Shown: positions 29,791 to 38,574 of the stretch, piece after piece
Layout of the letters: each line of letters opens with the position of its first letter
How positions within the stretch are numbered: position 1 is the first letter of the stretch
Assembly: GCA_965230665.1 (NCBI GenBank)
Contig: CBDDLM010000004.1
Span: forward strand, 2,604,001 to 2,668,000
Source: JAGNRR01 sp965230665
GTDB taxonomy: Bacteria; Bacteroidota; Bacteroidia; Chitinophagales; Chitinophagaceae
Reading direction: 5' to 3'
Length of the DNA stretch: 64,000 nt
The notes under the pieces: model-generated
Told to the model about the DNA's origin: nothing
Database searches by the model: none
The model's input: the letters and a program-made list of their open reading frames with translations, nothing else
Program-made: the position numbers and the translations under genes

Positions 29791-30633
29791 TTAATTGGTT
29801 GGCAGACGCTCGCCACATATTTTGCAGAAGCGAGCATCTGGGGTATTGTTTTTTTGGCCGCATCGGGTGCAACTACGTTTACTTTGTTGCTGTTTTGCCA
29901 TTTCAGTCGTCACGATGCCCGTTGGAACGGCTATAATTGCGTAACCCAAGATCATAAGTACGGCCGATAAGAATTGTCCGAAAGCTGTCTGAGGGGCGAT
30001 GTCACCATATCCAACAGTGGTAATCGTAACTACAGCCCAGTATATACTTCTGGGTATACTTGTAAATTCAGTTTCTGGGTACTGCCCCTCAACGATATAC
30101 ATGACGGTACCAATAAGTACAGTAATACTCAGAATAACACCCATAAAAATGGTGATCTTAGCACGACTCGCCAACAAAGCCTGACCCAGAGATCTGGACT
30201 CTCCCATATAACGTGTAAGTTTTAGAATTCTAAAAACTCTAAGTAGTCTGAAAATCCGAATTGTTGCTAGGTATTGAGGTCCTACGAAGAACATAGCTAG
30301 GTAAGTAGGAATTGTGGACAGAAGATCTACAATTCCAAAGAAGCTAAAAATATACTTTAGCGGTTTCTTAGAAATAAAAATTCGAAGCACGTATTCTATA
30401 GTAAAGAGTATGGTAAAGATCCATTCTAGGGTTGTAAGAATAGAACCGTATTTAACTCTTATCTCGCTTACACTTTCTAATATTACAGCAAGAATACTCA
30501 AAAGAATGGCCCACAACAGAATAACGTCAAATGCCTTACCTTCTTTGGTATGATGTCCAAAAATAATTTCGTGCCATTTTTCACGGAAGCTTAATCCCTT
30601 CTTATCGAATGTTTTTTCAGCTTTGTCTGACAT
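29791..30633 (-). CDS. Voltage-gated-type K+ channel with C-terminal zinc ribbon
   Basis: 280 residues from the ATG at 30633. The reading frame is open further upstream but would run through the tRNA-Arg gene, so the longer start is rejected. Six transmembrane segments; S4 carries basic residues every third position (RIFRLLRVFRILKLTR); pore helix and filter ITTVGYGD with TVGYGD at 206-211, so K+ selective. After S6 the short C-terminal tail has Cys255-x2-Cys258 and Cys270-x2-Cys273, a zinc-ribbon pattern (CTRCGQKN...RFCKICGE). What the ribbon does is unknown; it could serve in assembly or gating. It lies between pepT and a divergent tRNA. Confidence 0.9.
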   Translation of the reverse strand: MSDKAEKTFDKKGLSFREKWHEIIFGHHTKEGKAFDVILLWAILLSILAVILESVSEIRVKYGSILTTLEWIFTILFTIEYVLRIFISKKPLKYIFSFFGIVDLLSTIPTYLAMFFVGPQYLATIRIFRLLRVFRILKLTRYMGESRSLGQALLASRAKITIFMGVILSITVLIGTVMYIVEGQYPETEFTSIPRSIYWAVVTITTVGYGDIAPQTAFGQFLSAVLMILGYAIIAVPTGIVTTEMAKQQQSKRSCTRCGQKNNTPDARFCKICGERLPTN

Positions 30634-30735
30634 CGAACATAAAAGTACAGTATCTCCTCGTACAGAACTAGGATTTATTTTTAATTTCTTTTTTTGCTTT
30701 ATATGCTGGGCTAGCTTTAATTTGCACCTTGTATT

Positions 30736-30808
30736 GGCTCCGTAGTTCAATGGATTAGAATATCAGATTTCGGCTCTGATGATAGGGGTTCGAATCCCTT
30801 CGGGGTCA
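30736..30808 (+). tRNA. tRNA-Arg (anticodon UCG)
   Basis: 73 bases. Anticodon stem TCAGA/TCTGA with loop TTTCGGC, anticodon TCG; D arm GTTCAATGGATTAGAAT; T arm AGGGG TTCGAAT CCCTT; acceptor GGCTCCG/CGGGGTC with two G-U pairs; discriminator A; CCA not encoded. The terminator at 30824 follows. Confidence 0.9.
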
Positions 30809-30823
30809 CGTTTAAATTTAGAA

Positions 30824-30856
30824 AGCCTTGTAAACATCCAGTTTATGAGGCTTTTA
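30824..30856 (+). terminator. Terminator of tRNA-Arg
   Basis: AGCCTTGTAAAC - TCCA-type loop - GTTTATGAGGCT then TTTT, starting 16 bases after the tRNA. Closely related in sequence to the minus-strand hairpin behind the CAU tRNA at 18497-18530. Confidence 0.8.
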
Positions 30857-31093
30857 CTATTGTTGGGGTAAACATTTTGATCAAAATTTCTAAATTTGAT
30901 GCTCTCGCATAAAAAGTGTACTAAGGATACAGGTTAACGTCTTTCAAAATCTGCGTTCATGTGGTTTTACAGGTACCGTTGGTTACCCAAAGTTCCTCAG
31001 CATAAGTGCTATTTACCGAGACAAGAATAAATTTGTCGTCTACCTCATTGAAATAGATGCGACAGAACCGCAAGTATACTCTAACTTTACAAG

Positions 31094-34000
31094 ATGAAAC
31101 GTACTCTCAGCGCATTACTACTTTTTTTTGTGTTCAACGCGCAATCTCAAGACTTTACTTGGGCAAAATCAATTAGTGCAAATAGTACTACTTACGGCCT
31201 TAATATGATTGAAGATTCTGATGCCAATATTATAACTATTGGTCGATATTCAGGACTGCTAGATTATGAACAAGGTAACACTTACCAGTATATAAAAGCG
31301 CCAAACACAGATGCTATATTTATTAGCAAGTACGATTCATTGGGGCAAATAATTTGGGTAAAGACTCTACCTAGGTTACAATTAGATGGTTATAGTAATT
31401 ATTACTATACAAGTGGTGAAAATGTTAGCAAATCAATAGCGGTTGATGCCAATAATAATATATATGTAGTTGGATGCTATACCGGCACAACAGACTTTGA
31501 CCCAAGTGTGTCAACTGCCTATCTTAGTACTCCTTCTAACGTTAGCTATACTTTTCTTCTCAAATTAAATGAACTAGGGCAATTTGTTTGGGTTAAACAA
31601 TTTGACTTTACGACTAATATTGCGCCTAACTTTTATAGCTGCCCTATGTCAGTCGATATCGGTTCTACAAATGCAATAATTCTTTCAGGATCTTACAAAG
31701 GAGTCGTTGACATGAATCCCAATGCCGGCTTTGCATTGGATACTGCCAAAAAGGCCAACGGACTGTACGGTGGAACTAATTCATTTATTATTTCAATGGA
31801 TACTTCTGGTCAATATAATTGGTCATACTCATTCAACGGAAATAATACAAACTATACTCATAAAGTATTGTCTGATGGAAATATTTTATTTACTGGAAGA
31901 TTTGAAGACTCTGTAATGAATGCAAACCCTAAAGAAGTCCCTGCTCATTACTTGCATAATCAAGGGATTGACCCTGATTTATTCCTTGCACTTTTAGATT
32001 CAACAGGTAATTTAGTTGAAGCAGGTATTTTCAATTCGAACCTCTCTAACTCAAATAATTTCAAAAGCAAGATTGTAGATATTGAACAAGATTCTCGAGG
32101 ATACATCTATCTACTTTTAAACAATGTTAATCATGAAGTAAATCCTGATACAAATAGTTTGCAACCAATTTATCCTCTTGGGACGTCAGCCGTTGTTAAA
32201 GTAGATGATACTTTAGGGTTTATTTGGACCAACGGTATTCATTCTGTTCCTGTGGCCTCTTCTTCCTTTGTAAATGCGACTGCGAATGCTATGAGCATAA
32301 GCCATGATTATATTTATGTTGGAGGAAATTTTCATGGAAAAGTTTATTTTAATAACACTAACCCATTGACTGGTACTGGTTCTTATGACGATGTATTCCT
32401 AGTTAAATATGATTCTACAGGGAACTTTGTTACGAATAGAAGAATCGGTGAATGGCCCTCCTCAAATGCAGGGTCTCGACAACAACTGCATGATCTTGTT
32501 ACAAATGCTAATGAAAATGTTTTTCTTACTGGATATAACAATGGCAGTATGAGTCTTACGAATTGGAATATTGGTACTAATCTAAGCAGTAATGGGGAAG
32601 ACCTTTTTTATATAAAACTTGGTGGTGATCTTTTTACTGTAGATTCAAGACATTTGTTGAACGGTAACTTGTTGTTACCTGAGCCCAAAATGGATATTGA
32701 TAATTTCGGGAATACATATCAACTTGTAAAATATAAAGGGTTATTAGGACATGATAACCAAATTATTATTACCGATAGTGCACAAACAATTGTACTGACC
32801 AAAATAGATAGTATAGGGCAGATTATTTATCAAAGATTTTTTAATTTTCATTATATAAATCACTTCAGCCCAGAGATTGCAGTAAGTCCAACCGGCGCCG
32901 TAGCTATTTTCGGAACAGTTTTCGGTATTGAAGATGCAGACCCGGGTTTAGGATACTTCCCAATTGGAAGTAATTTAAATTCTAAGAAATATCTAATACG
33001 CCTGGACCAAAATGGGAATTTTGATTGGGCACAACATTTATTAGGAAGCGTCTCAAACTATAGTAACCTTAAAGTAAGAATAGATGATAACGAGAACATT
33101 TACTTTACTATGCGAAATGCTGGGCTCTATACCTTTACTGGTGTTCCTACGATAGATATCTCTAACGGTCAAACCAAAGACCGAGTTGTCAAACTCGATT
33201 CTTTAGGCAATACGGTTAAAGTATATAAGTTTAGCAATTATTTTCTCGATAATGAGGGCCCTGTTGATTTTGATTTTGATAAAAAAGGAGGGATTGCTTT
33301 TGCTTGCAATTTTAGTACAGCAGTAAACCCAGTTAATTTAGGTAGCTATGGAAGCTATTCCATAAGTACGCATAAGCAGGGCGTTATTATTTCTTTGGAT
33401 AGCACTGATAATGTAAATTGGATTTTGGATTCTGTTTGTCCAAGAACACGACTCATTACTTTTGATAAAGGTAATAACTTAGCCTATTTATACAAGTTAC
33501 AATTTCTCCATAATAATTACATCGCTAAAGCAGATACAAATGGGAACTGGCTTTGGTCGCATGAAATACATGGTATTCATTCAAATGATTACGACTACCT
33601 GAGTATAACAACGGATTCATTAGCTAATATTATTCTTGGCGGATACCAACGGCATCCGTATAACCTTACCGGTGATATTTATAAAATAGATTCTAGTGGA
33701 AATACATATAAATTTAATTCTTTGGCCTTGGGCATAACAGATATAAAGGCCGGACTGAATGATAAACTATCCATACAAGGCTATTATGCCGATACCTTAC
33801 AACTGTCAAATCTGGGTAACAGCATGGAAGGTTATGGGCTACAGAATTATTTTGTATCAGTTGGTGATTTCTGCCAAAAATTATTAGACACTAGCATTAC
33901 TAATTGTGGTACAAACTTATCATTAAACAGTTTTATATATTCTAATACTGGTGTGTATCAACAAGCCTTCTTTAACATTAATGGATCAAGTTGCGATAGT

Positions 34001-34492
34001 GTTTTGAGAGTACATTTTAATAAAGTGCAACTAGACACAAATACTATAGTAGCAAATGATAGCATTATAAGCGCGGATACTCTTAGTGCCTATCAGTGGT
34101 TTGATTGTGACAATAATACGATTATAGCGAATGCCACAAATCAATATTTTGTTCCGAATGTTACCGGAAACTATGCTGTGATACTTAGCCAAAATGGCTG
34201 TATGGATACTACCGATTGTGTTCCTGTAACTGTAGTTGGAGTGAACCTAGTAAGCAATAATGGTGTAAAAATTTACCCAAACCCTACAGAAAATTACTTT
34301 ACAATAGAACTGGACAGAGTATATAAAAATGTTGAAATTGTGGTTAAAAGTATTTCAGGTCAAATAGTACAAACTATAAAATTTGATGAATTTATTTCAG
34401 AGAAACTGGAGCTGAAGAGTACTCCTGGTTTATACTTTATCGAAATTAATACACCAGAAAATAAATCTGTGCTGAAAATTTTAAAATCATAA
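31094..34492 (+). CDS. Large secreted repeat protein with type A T9SS sorting domain
   Basis: 1132 residues. Signal peptide MKRTLSALLLFFVFNAQSQ, then a long series of SBBP-like blades (Y.VG.YTGTTDFDPS, LVKYDSTGNFV, I.LD..GNFDWA, KADTNGNWLWS), consistent with two or more beta-propellers. Near residues 950-980 there is one diverged copy of the GVYQ..F.N..G.SCDSVL module that is repeated three times in the 2241-residue protein at 8582. The C terminus is a type A sorting domain (VKIYPNPTENYFTIEL, then SGQIVQTIKF, then GLYFIEI and a VLKILKS tail). Function is unknown. A TAACTTTA at 31082-31089, four bases before the ATG, resembles a -7 element but is so close that the mRNA would be almost leaderless. 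Confidence 0.85.
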   Translation: MKRTLSALLLFFVFNAQSQDFTWAKSISANSTTYGLNMIEDSDANIITIGRYSGLLDYEQGNTYQYIKAPNTDAIFISKYDSLGQIIWVKTLPRLQLDGYSNYYYTSGENVSKSIAVDANNNIYVVGCYTGTTDFDPSVSTAYLSTPSNVSYTFLLKLNELGQFVWVKQFDFTTNIAPNFYSCPMSVDIGSTNAIILSGSYKGVVDMNPNAGFALDTAKKANGLYGGTNSFIISMDTSGQYNWSYSFNGNNTNYTHKVLSDGNILFTGRFEDSVMNANPKEVPAHYLHNQGIDPDLFLALLDSTGNLVEAGIFNSNLSNSNNFKSKIVDIEQDSRGYIYLLLNNVNHEVNPDTNSLQPIYPLGTSAVVKVDDTLGFIWTNGIHSVPVASSSFVNATANAMSISHDYIYVGGNFHGKVYFNNTNPLTGTGSYDDVFLVKYDSTGNFVTNRRIGEWPSSNAGSRQQLHDLVTNANENVFLTGYNNGSMSLTNWNIGTNLSSNGEDLFYIKLGGDLFTVDSRHLLNGNLLLPEPKMDIDNFGNTYQLVKYKGLLGHDNQIIITDSAQTIVLTKIDSIGQIIYQRFFNFHYINHFSPEIAVSPTGAVAIFGTVFGIEDADPGLGYFPIGSNLNSKKYLIRLDQNGNFDWAQHLLGSVSNYSNLKVRIDDNENIYFTMRNAGLYTFTGVPTIDISNGQTKDRVVKLDSLGNTVKVYKFSNYFLDNEGPVDFDFDKKGGIAFACNFSTAVNPVNLGSYGSYSISTHKQGVIISLDSTDNVNWILDSVCPRTRLITFDKGNNLAYLYKLQFLHNNYIAKADTNGNWLWSHEIHGIHSNDYDYLSITTDSLANIILGGYQRHPYNLTGDIYKIDSSGNTYKFNSLALGITDIKAGLNDKLSIQGYYADTLQLSNLGNSMEGYGLQNYFVSVGDFCQKLLDTSITNCGTNLSLNSFIYSNTGVYQQAFFNINGSSCDSVLRVHFNKVQLDTNTIVANDSIISADTLSAYQWFDCDNNTIIANATNQYFVPNVTGNYAVILSQNGCMDTTDCVPVTVVGVNLVSNNGVKIYPNPTENYFTIELDRVYKNVEIVVKSISGQIVQTIKFDEFISEKLELKSTPGLYFIEINTPENKSVLKILKS

Positions 34493-34837
34493 TTAACCAG
34501 TAGAGGCGAATAACGGAGGCGCTGTCACATTGAGATGCCGAATCGAAATGACCTCCAAGTACAAGTTTGCTATGAGTGTTGCAGGAGTTGGAATTGCAAT
34601 ATTGCCGTTAGTGTTGCCATCATTGGAGTCTATAAGCATGTCCTAACAATACGTACTGTTTTTTCGTCATAAACTATTATAAATATAATTACACTTAGAT
34701 AGACTTTGTCTTCTGTTGAGGTGAGATTGTTTCTTCGTATAAGGTTTTGATGTTCTTGGGTAGTACTATGAAAGTAGTATTGATGTTCTGTTTTTTAGGT
34801 AATACTTTGTGGTTCAAACCAAAACACAAATCAAACT
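34493..34837. other. Intergenic region upstream of the IQM-like gene
   Basis: 345 bases. A TTG at 34780-34782 lies 19 bases before ATACTTTG (34802-34809), a fair match to the TTG / TAnnTTTG promoter, about 28 bases before the ATG at 34838. No terminator for the gene on the left and no reading frame were recognised. Confidence 0.45.
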
Positions 34838-35989
34838 ATGAAGAACTATTTTTTACTGTTTGCTTTGGTAATGATCTTTGATCAATCTACCGGGCAAACA
34901 CAGCACGTACATTCTGATAACCTTTTAGGAATGAGTTACCATGACAATGTGGTAAAAATGCCTTTATCGGCAAAGGGTTATAAAAATATATCGGCGAGCT
35001 ACACCATAACTGAATTTTCAGTTTCCAAAGACCAAGACCCAGATGGTAAAATTTATGATGGCTTAAAAAAAACATATACTGGTAATGATGGCAGCATGAC
35101 TTTTAAAGTAGGTAGGCATGGAACTTCTGCCGTAGCCAAATGGTTTACCGCTCGAGTGAGTGCCAATGAAACAACATTTAATCATGATCCAGGGAAATTG
35201 AATTTCGCTTTTCTGGGTACGCTGAAGTTAACTTTAACCGGAGGAGAACTAGGAAAAAATCAAGATACTTATACATTAAAAGGTGCGGCAATTGCCCAAG
35301 GGCATGTGGGTGCAAGTAATAATTGGTGGTTCGGAGGAACCAATTGTAAGTATACTTCATCTCACAAATGTGAATGTGAAGCGAAGAGTTCAACAGGGTA
35401 CCCCGTTAAACTAACATTTGAAAGAGGTGGAAACGGAGTAAATAAGATTGACCTTGTAGATATAAACTATACTCCTTATAAAACATCAAATCTCCAAAGG
35501 CGTTATATTGGTGAAAATGGAGGATGTGTATGGCAATTACCCGCTCTTTGCCCACCATACGTTATCTATTATAATAAATCGCAAAGACAAGCACTAAAAC
35601 TAACAGTTAAGAACAATAAATTATACAATGCTCAAGGTAAATTATTTGATACCCAAGGGGCTGATTGGTCACACTCTGGTCGGGCGGCTATTTTTGTAAT
35701 GGACCAAGAAGGAAATATTTATGCAAGTAACGCCAATAAAATTTATTTACTTCATCACTCATCAATACTTGCCGGTGGGTCTGTAGCTGCGTCAGGCGAA
35801 CTGTTCGTTAATAATGGCGTAATATCCAAGGCAACTAATTGTTCAGGGCATTATCAGCAAGGAAATTTTGTATTTGAACAACTAAAGGAATCTCTAAAAC
35901 GTCAAGGTTATTCTCGGTCTTATCTCACGAAGAGCTGTTCGCCAGAAGACTTGATAATTGATCTAGAGTACAATGTAGTAGGTGATTAA
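34838..35989 (+). CDS. Secreted protein with a C-terminal domain resembling plant IQM proteins
   Basis: 383 residues with a signal peptide (MKNYFLLFALVMIFDQSTGQ). Residues 25-230 are not recognised; they include a Cys-rich patch (CKYTSSHKCECEAKS). Residues about 240-365 show, in order: YYNKSQRQALKLTVKNNKLY, GKLFDT, AIFVMDQEGNIYAS, HHSSILAGGSVAASGEL (HHSS at 306-309), VNNGVISK and CSGHYQ (SGHY at 336-339), then a helix. From memory, this order matches the C-terminal half of plant IQM calmodulin-binding proteins (YLGP.ER.AYEV.VE.GKL.YK, WIFVLS...LYVG, HSSFLAGG...AAGRL, GVL..I.P.SGHY.P). No T9SS domain is present. Activity is unknown; a periplasmic or surface role is inferred from the signal peptide only. 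Confidence 0.75.
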   Translation: MKNYFLLFALVMIFDQSTGQTQHVHSDNLLGMSYHDNVVKMPLSAKGYKNISASYTITEFSVSKDQDPDGKIYDGLKKTYTGNDGSMTFKVGRHGTSAVAKWFTARVSANETTFNHDPGKLNFAFLGTLKLTLTGGELGKNQDTYTLKGAAIAQGHVGASNNWWFGGTNCKYTSSHKCECEAKSSTGYPVKLTFERGGNGVNKIDLVDINYTPYKTSNLQRRYIGENGGCVWQLPALCPPYVIYYNKSQRQALKLTVKNNKLYNAQGKLFDTQGADWSHSGRAAIFVMDQEGNIYASNANKIYLLHHSSILAGGSVAASGELFVNNGVISKATNCSGHYQQGNFVFEQLKESLKRQGYSRSYLTKSCSPEDLIIDLEYNVVGD

Positions 35990-36077
35990 CCTATACTGGA
36001 TTAGTTATACCAGCATAAAGCGAGATACTGTTTACTCACTATTATGAATTAAACAATATTTCTTCCGTTCATATATT

Positions 36078-36104
36078 AAAAAACTCCCGATCTTGATCGG
36101 GAGT
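36078..36104 (-). terminator. Terminator of tRNA-Glu
   Basis: On the minus strand: ACTCCCGATC / GATCGGGAGT (36083-36092 with 36095-36104) followed by a T-run, ten bases after the tRNA 3' end. Confidence 0.8.
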
Positions 36105-36113
36105 TTAATGTTG

Positions 36114-36185
36114 TACCACGTACGGGAATCGAACCCGTGTTACCAGGATGAAAACCTGGCGTCCTAACCCCTAGACGAACGCGGC
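36114..36185 (-). tRNA. tRNA-Glu (anticodon UUC)
   Basis: 72 bases. Anticodon stem CCAGG/CCTGG with loop TTTTCAT, anticodon TTC; D arm GTCTAGGGGTTAGGAC as in other tRNA-Glu; T arm ACGGG TTCGATT CCCGT; acceptor GCCGCGT/ACGTGGT, whose 1-72 pair is a G-U wobble; CCA not encoded. Confidence 0.92.
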
Positions 36186-36257
36186 TTAAAAGGAGTGCAA
36201 ATATATTTCGGTTTTTAAATTTACCAAACATTTATTATTAGTTTTTAGTAATTCATA

Positions 36258-36288
36258 TTGGTAATTCCTTTTTGTCCGATTACCTTTG
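36258..36288 (+). promoter_or_regulatory. Promoter of gap
   Basis: TTG at 36258-36260, 20 bases, then TACCTTTG at 36281-36288: a full match to the Bacteroidota TTG / TAnnTTTG promoter. The -7 element ends 28 bases before the ATG of gap. Confidence 0.8.
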
Positions 36289-36316
36289 CACCTCAATTTA
36301 AACAAATTACATTCTA

Positions 36317-37327
36317 ATGAGTACAGTAAAAGTAGCAATTAATGGTTTTGGACGTATTGGCCGCTTGGTTTATCGTCAGATTTATAACATGGAAGGTATT
36401 GATGTAGTGGCCGTGAATGACCTAACCGCACCTAAGGTTTTAGCTCATTTGTTAAAGTATGACACCACACAAGGACGTTTTGAGCAAGAAGTAACTCATT
36501 CTGATAATTCGATAACGGTAAACGGAGATGAAATCAACGTTTATGCGCAGGCTAATCCTGCTGAAATCCCTTGGGGACAGCACGACGTAGACGTGGTATT
36601 AGAATGTACTGGTTTCTTTGCTGATAAGGAAAAAGCTGAGGCGCATATCACCGCTGGTGCGAAGCGCGTTGTTATTTCAGCTCCTGCTACGGGAGATTTA
36701 AAAACTATTGTGTACAATGTAAACCATGAAATCATTGATGGAAGTGAAACTGTAATCTCTGGTGCTTCATGTACCACAAACTGTTTGGCTCCTATGGCGC
36801 AGGTATTAAACGATCAATTTGGGATTAAGACTGGTTTAATGACAACTATTCACGCTTATACAAATGATCAAAATACACTAGATGCTCCGCACCGTAAAGG
36901 AGATTTACGACGTGCACGTGCAGCTGCCGAAAATATTATTCCCGCTGGTACAGGTGCTGCTAAAGCCATTGGGCTTGTATTGCCTGAACTAAAAGGGATA
37001 TTAGATGGAGGTGCTCAGCGTGTACCAACAGCTACAGGTTCCCTAACGGAGTTAACTACAGTGCTTGATAAGAAAGTAACAGCAGAAGAAATTAATGCAG
37101 CTATGAAGGCAGCGGCTAACGAGAGTTATGGTTATACCGAAGATGAAATTGTAAGCAGCGATATTATTGGTACTACTTATGGTTCTTTATTTGATGCGAC
37201 TTTAACTAAAGTACAGACTGTTGGTGATACTCAATTAGTTAAAACAGTTTCTTGGTATGATAATGAAAATTCATATGTAAGTCAGTTAGTAAGAATTTTG
37301 GCTTACTTTGCTGGAAAAATTAGCTAA
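36317..37327 (+). CDS. gap: Glyceraldehyde-3-phosphate dehydrogenase, type I
   Basis: 336 residues, the standard length. It oxidises glyceraldehyde-3-phosphate to 1,3-bisphosphoglycerate in glycolysis. N-terminal Rossmann motif INGFGRIGR; catalytic Cys152 in GASCTTNCLAPM; His179 in TTIHAYTNDQ; substrate-binding RRARAAAENIIP and WYDNENSYVSQLV at the end. The adenine-ribose region reads VAVNDLT with an Asp, which favours NAD over NADP. pgk follows 57 bases later, but a strong terminator lies between them, so the two genes may be only partly co-transcribed. Confidence 0.97.
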   Translation: MSTVKVAINGFGRIGRLVYRQIYNMEGIDVVAVNDLTAPKVLAHLLKYDTTQGRFEQEVTHSDNSITVNGDEINVYAQANPAEIPWGQHDVDVVLECTGFFADKEKAEAHITAGAKRVVISAPATGDLKTIVYNVNHEIIDGSETVISGASCTTNCLAPMAQVLNDQFGIKTGLMTTIHAYTNDQNTLDAPHRKGDLRRARAAAENIIPAGTGAAKAIGLVLPELKGILDGGAQRVPTATGSLTELTTVLDKKVTAEEINAAMKAAANESYGYTEDEIVSSDIIGTTYGSLFDATLTKVQTVGDTQLVKTVSWYDNENSYVSQLVRILAYFAGKIS

Positions 37328-37345
37328 TCAAAATATTAAACAATG

Positions 37346-37370
37346 AAGCGCCCAATGGGGCGCTTTTTTT
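37346..37370 (+). terminator. Rho-independent terminator between gap and pgk
   Basis: Stem AAGCGCCC / GGGCGCTT around an AATG loop, followed by seven or more T. It leaves only about 15 bases before the pgk ATG, so pgk either depends on read-through or has a promoter overlapping this hairpin. Confidence 0.85.
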
Positions 37371-37384
37371 AATTAAAAACAATT

Positions 37385-38572
37385 ATGAGTCAGATCTCAA
37401 ACTTCGATTTCCAAGGAAAAAATGTATTACTCAGAGTAGATTTCAATGTGCCATTTAATGACGCTATGGAGATTACCGATGATACCCGAATGCAAGCTGC
37501 GCTACCCACAATTAAACATATTACGCAGGGAGGCGGTAAGCTTATTGTAATGTCTCACTTAGGACGCCCTAAAGGGGAGCCACAGGATAAATTTTCATTA
37601 AAACATATTTTACCTCATTTATCAAAACTGACGAATAGAGCGGTTCGTTTTGCAGAAAGTATAGAACAGGCAAAAGAGTTAAAGTCATCTATGCAGGCAG
37701 GAGATATCGTTTTATTAGAAAATGTTCGTTTTCATAAAGAGGAAACGGCAGGTGATGCTGTTTTTGCCGAGCAGTTATCAACCTTAGGTGATGTTTACGT
37801 AAATGATGCATTTGGAACAGCTCATAGAGCCCATGCTTCTACCGCAATTGTCGCACAACACTTTGCAGCCGATCATAAAATGTTTGGTTTATTGATGGAG
37901 GCTGAGGTAAACAATGCCAATAAAGTTCTGAACGAAGCAGAGAAACCTTTCACGGCAATACTAGGTGGTGCGAAAGTAAGCGATAAAATTTTGATTATAG
38001 AAAAGCTTCTTGCCGTAGCCGATAATATAATTATTGGTGGCGGTATGGCCTATACGTTCTTAAAAGCACAAGGTAATGAAATCGGAAACTCGCTTTGTGA
38101 AGAAGACAAATTGGACCTTGCTAATGAATTGATAGAGAAAGCAAAAGCCAATAATGTTCAACTTTTAATTCCAACAGATAGTACGATTGCTGATAATTTC
38201 AGTAATGATGCTAATACGAAATCTTGTTCGAACGATAAGATTGAGGCAGGTTGGATGGGCTTAGATATTGGTCCAGAATCAGTGGCTACGTTTAGCGAAC
38301 TTATCCGCAATTCGAAGACTATACTTTGGAACGGTCCAATGGGAGTATTCGAGATGGAAAAATTTCAGGCGGGAACAAAAGCAATTGCACATGTAATTGC
38401 AGAGTCAACAGCTCAAGGGTCTTTTTCTTTAATAGGAGGGGGAGACAGCGTTGCTGCTATTAATAAATTTAGTCTAGCTGATAAAGTAAGCTATGTTAGT
38501 ACTGGTGGCGGGGCTATGTTAGAATTTTTTGAAGGCAAGAAACTTCCTGGTATCGAGGCTATAAACACTTAA
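37385..38572 (+). CDS. pgk: Phosphoglycerate kinase
   Basis: 395 residues, normal length. It transfers phosphate from 1,3-bisphosphoglycerate to ADP in glycolysis, cytoplasmic. Signatures: LLRVDFNVPF, SHLGRPKG (substrate Arg), ENVRFHKEE, NDAFGTAHRAHAST, GGAKVSDKI, GGGMAYTF, NGPMGVFE and the glycine loop GGGDSVAA near the C terminus. Preceded by gap with a terminator in between; the stop lies two bases from that of the convergent coiled-coil gene. Confidence 0.97.
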   Translation: MSQISNFDFQGKNVLLRVDFNVPFNDAMEITDDTRMQAALPTIKHITQGGGKLIVMSHLGRPKGEPQDKFSLKHILPHLSKLTNRAVRFAESIEQAKELKSSMQAGDIVLLENVRFHKEETAGDAVFAEQLSTLGDVYVNDAFGTAHRAHASTAIVAQHFAADHKMFGLLMEAEVNNANKVLNEAEKPFTAILGGAKVSDKILIIEKLLAVADNIIIGGGMAYTFLKAQGNEIGNSLCEEDKLDLANELIEKAKANNVQLLIPTDSTIADNFSNDANTKSCSNDKIEAGWMGLDIGPESVATFSELIRNSKTILWNGPMGVFEMEKFQAGTKAIAHVIAESTAQGSFSLIGGGDSVAAINKFSLADKVSYVSTGGGAMLEFFEGKKLPGIEAINT

Positions 38573-38574
38573 GT

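Noticed and set aside
30634..30750. Upstream extension of the K+ channel gene by 39 codons
   Set aside because: It would run into the tRNA-Arg gene on the other strand; the ATG at 30633 gives a normal channel N terminus.
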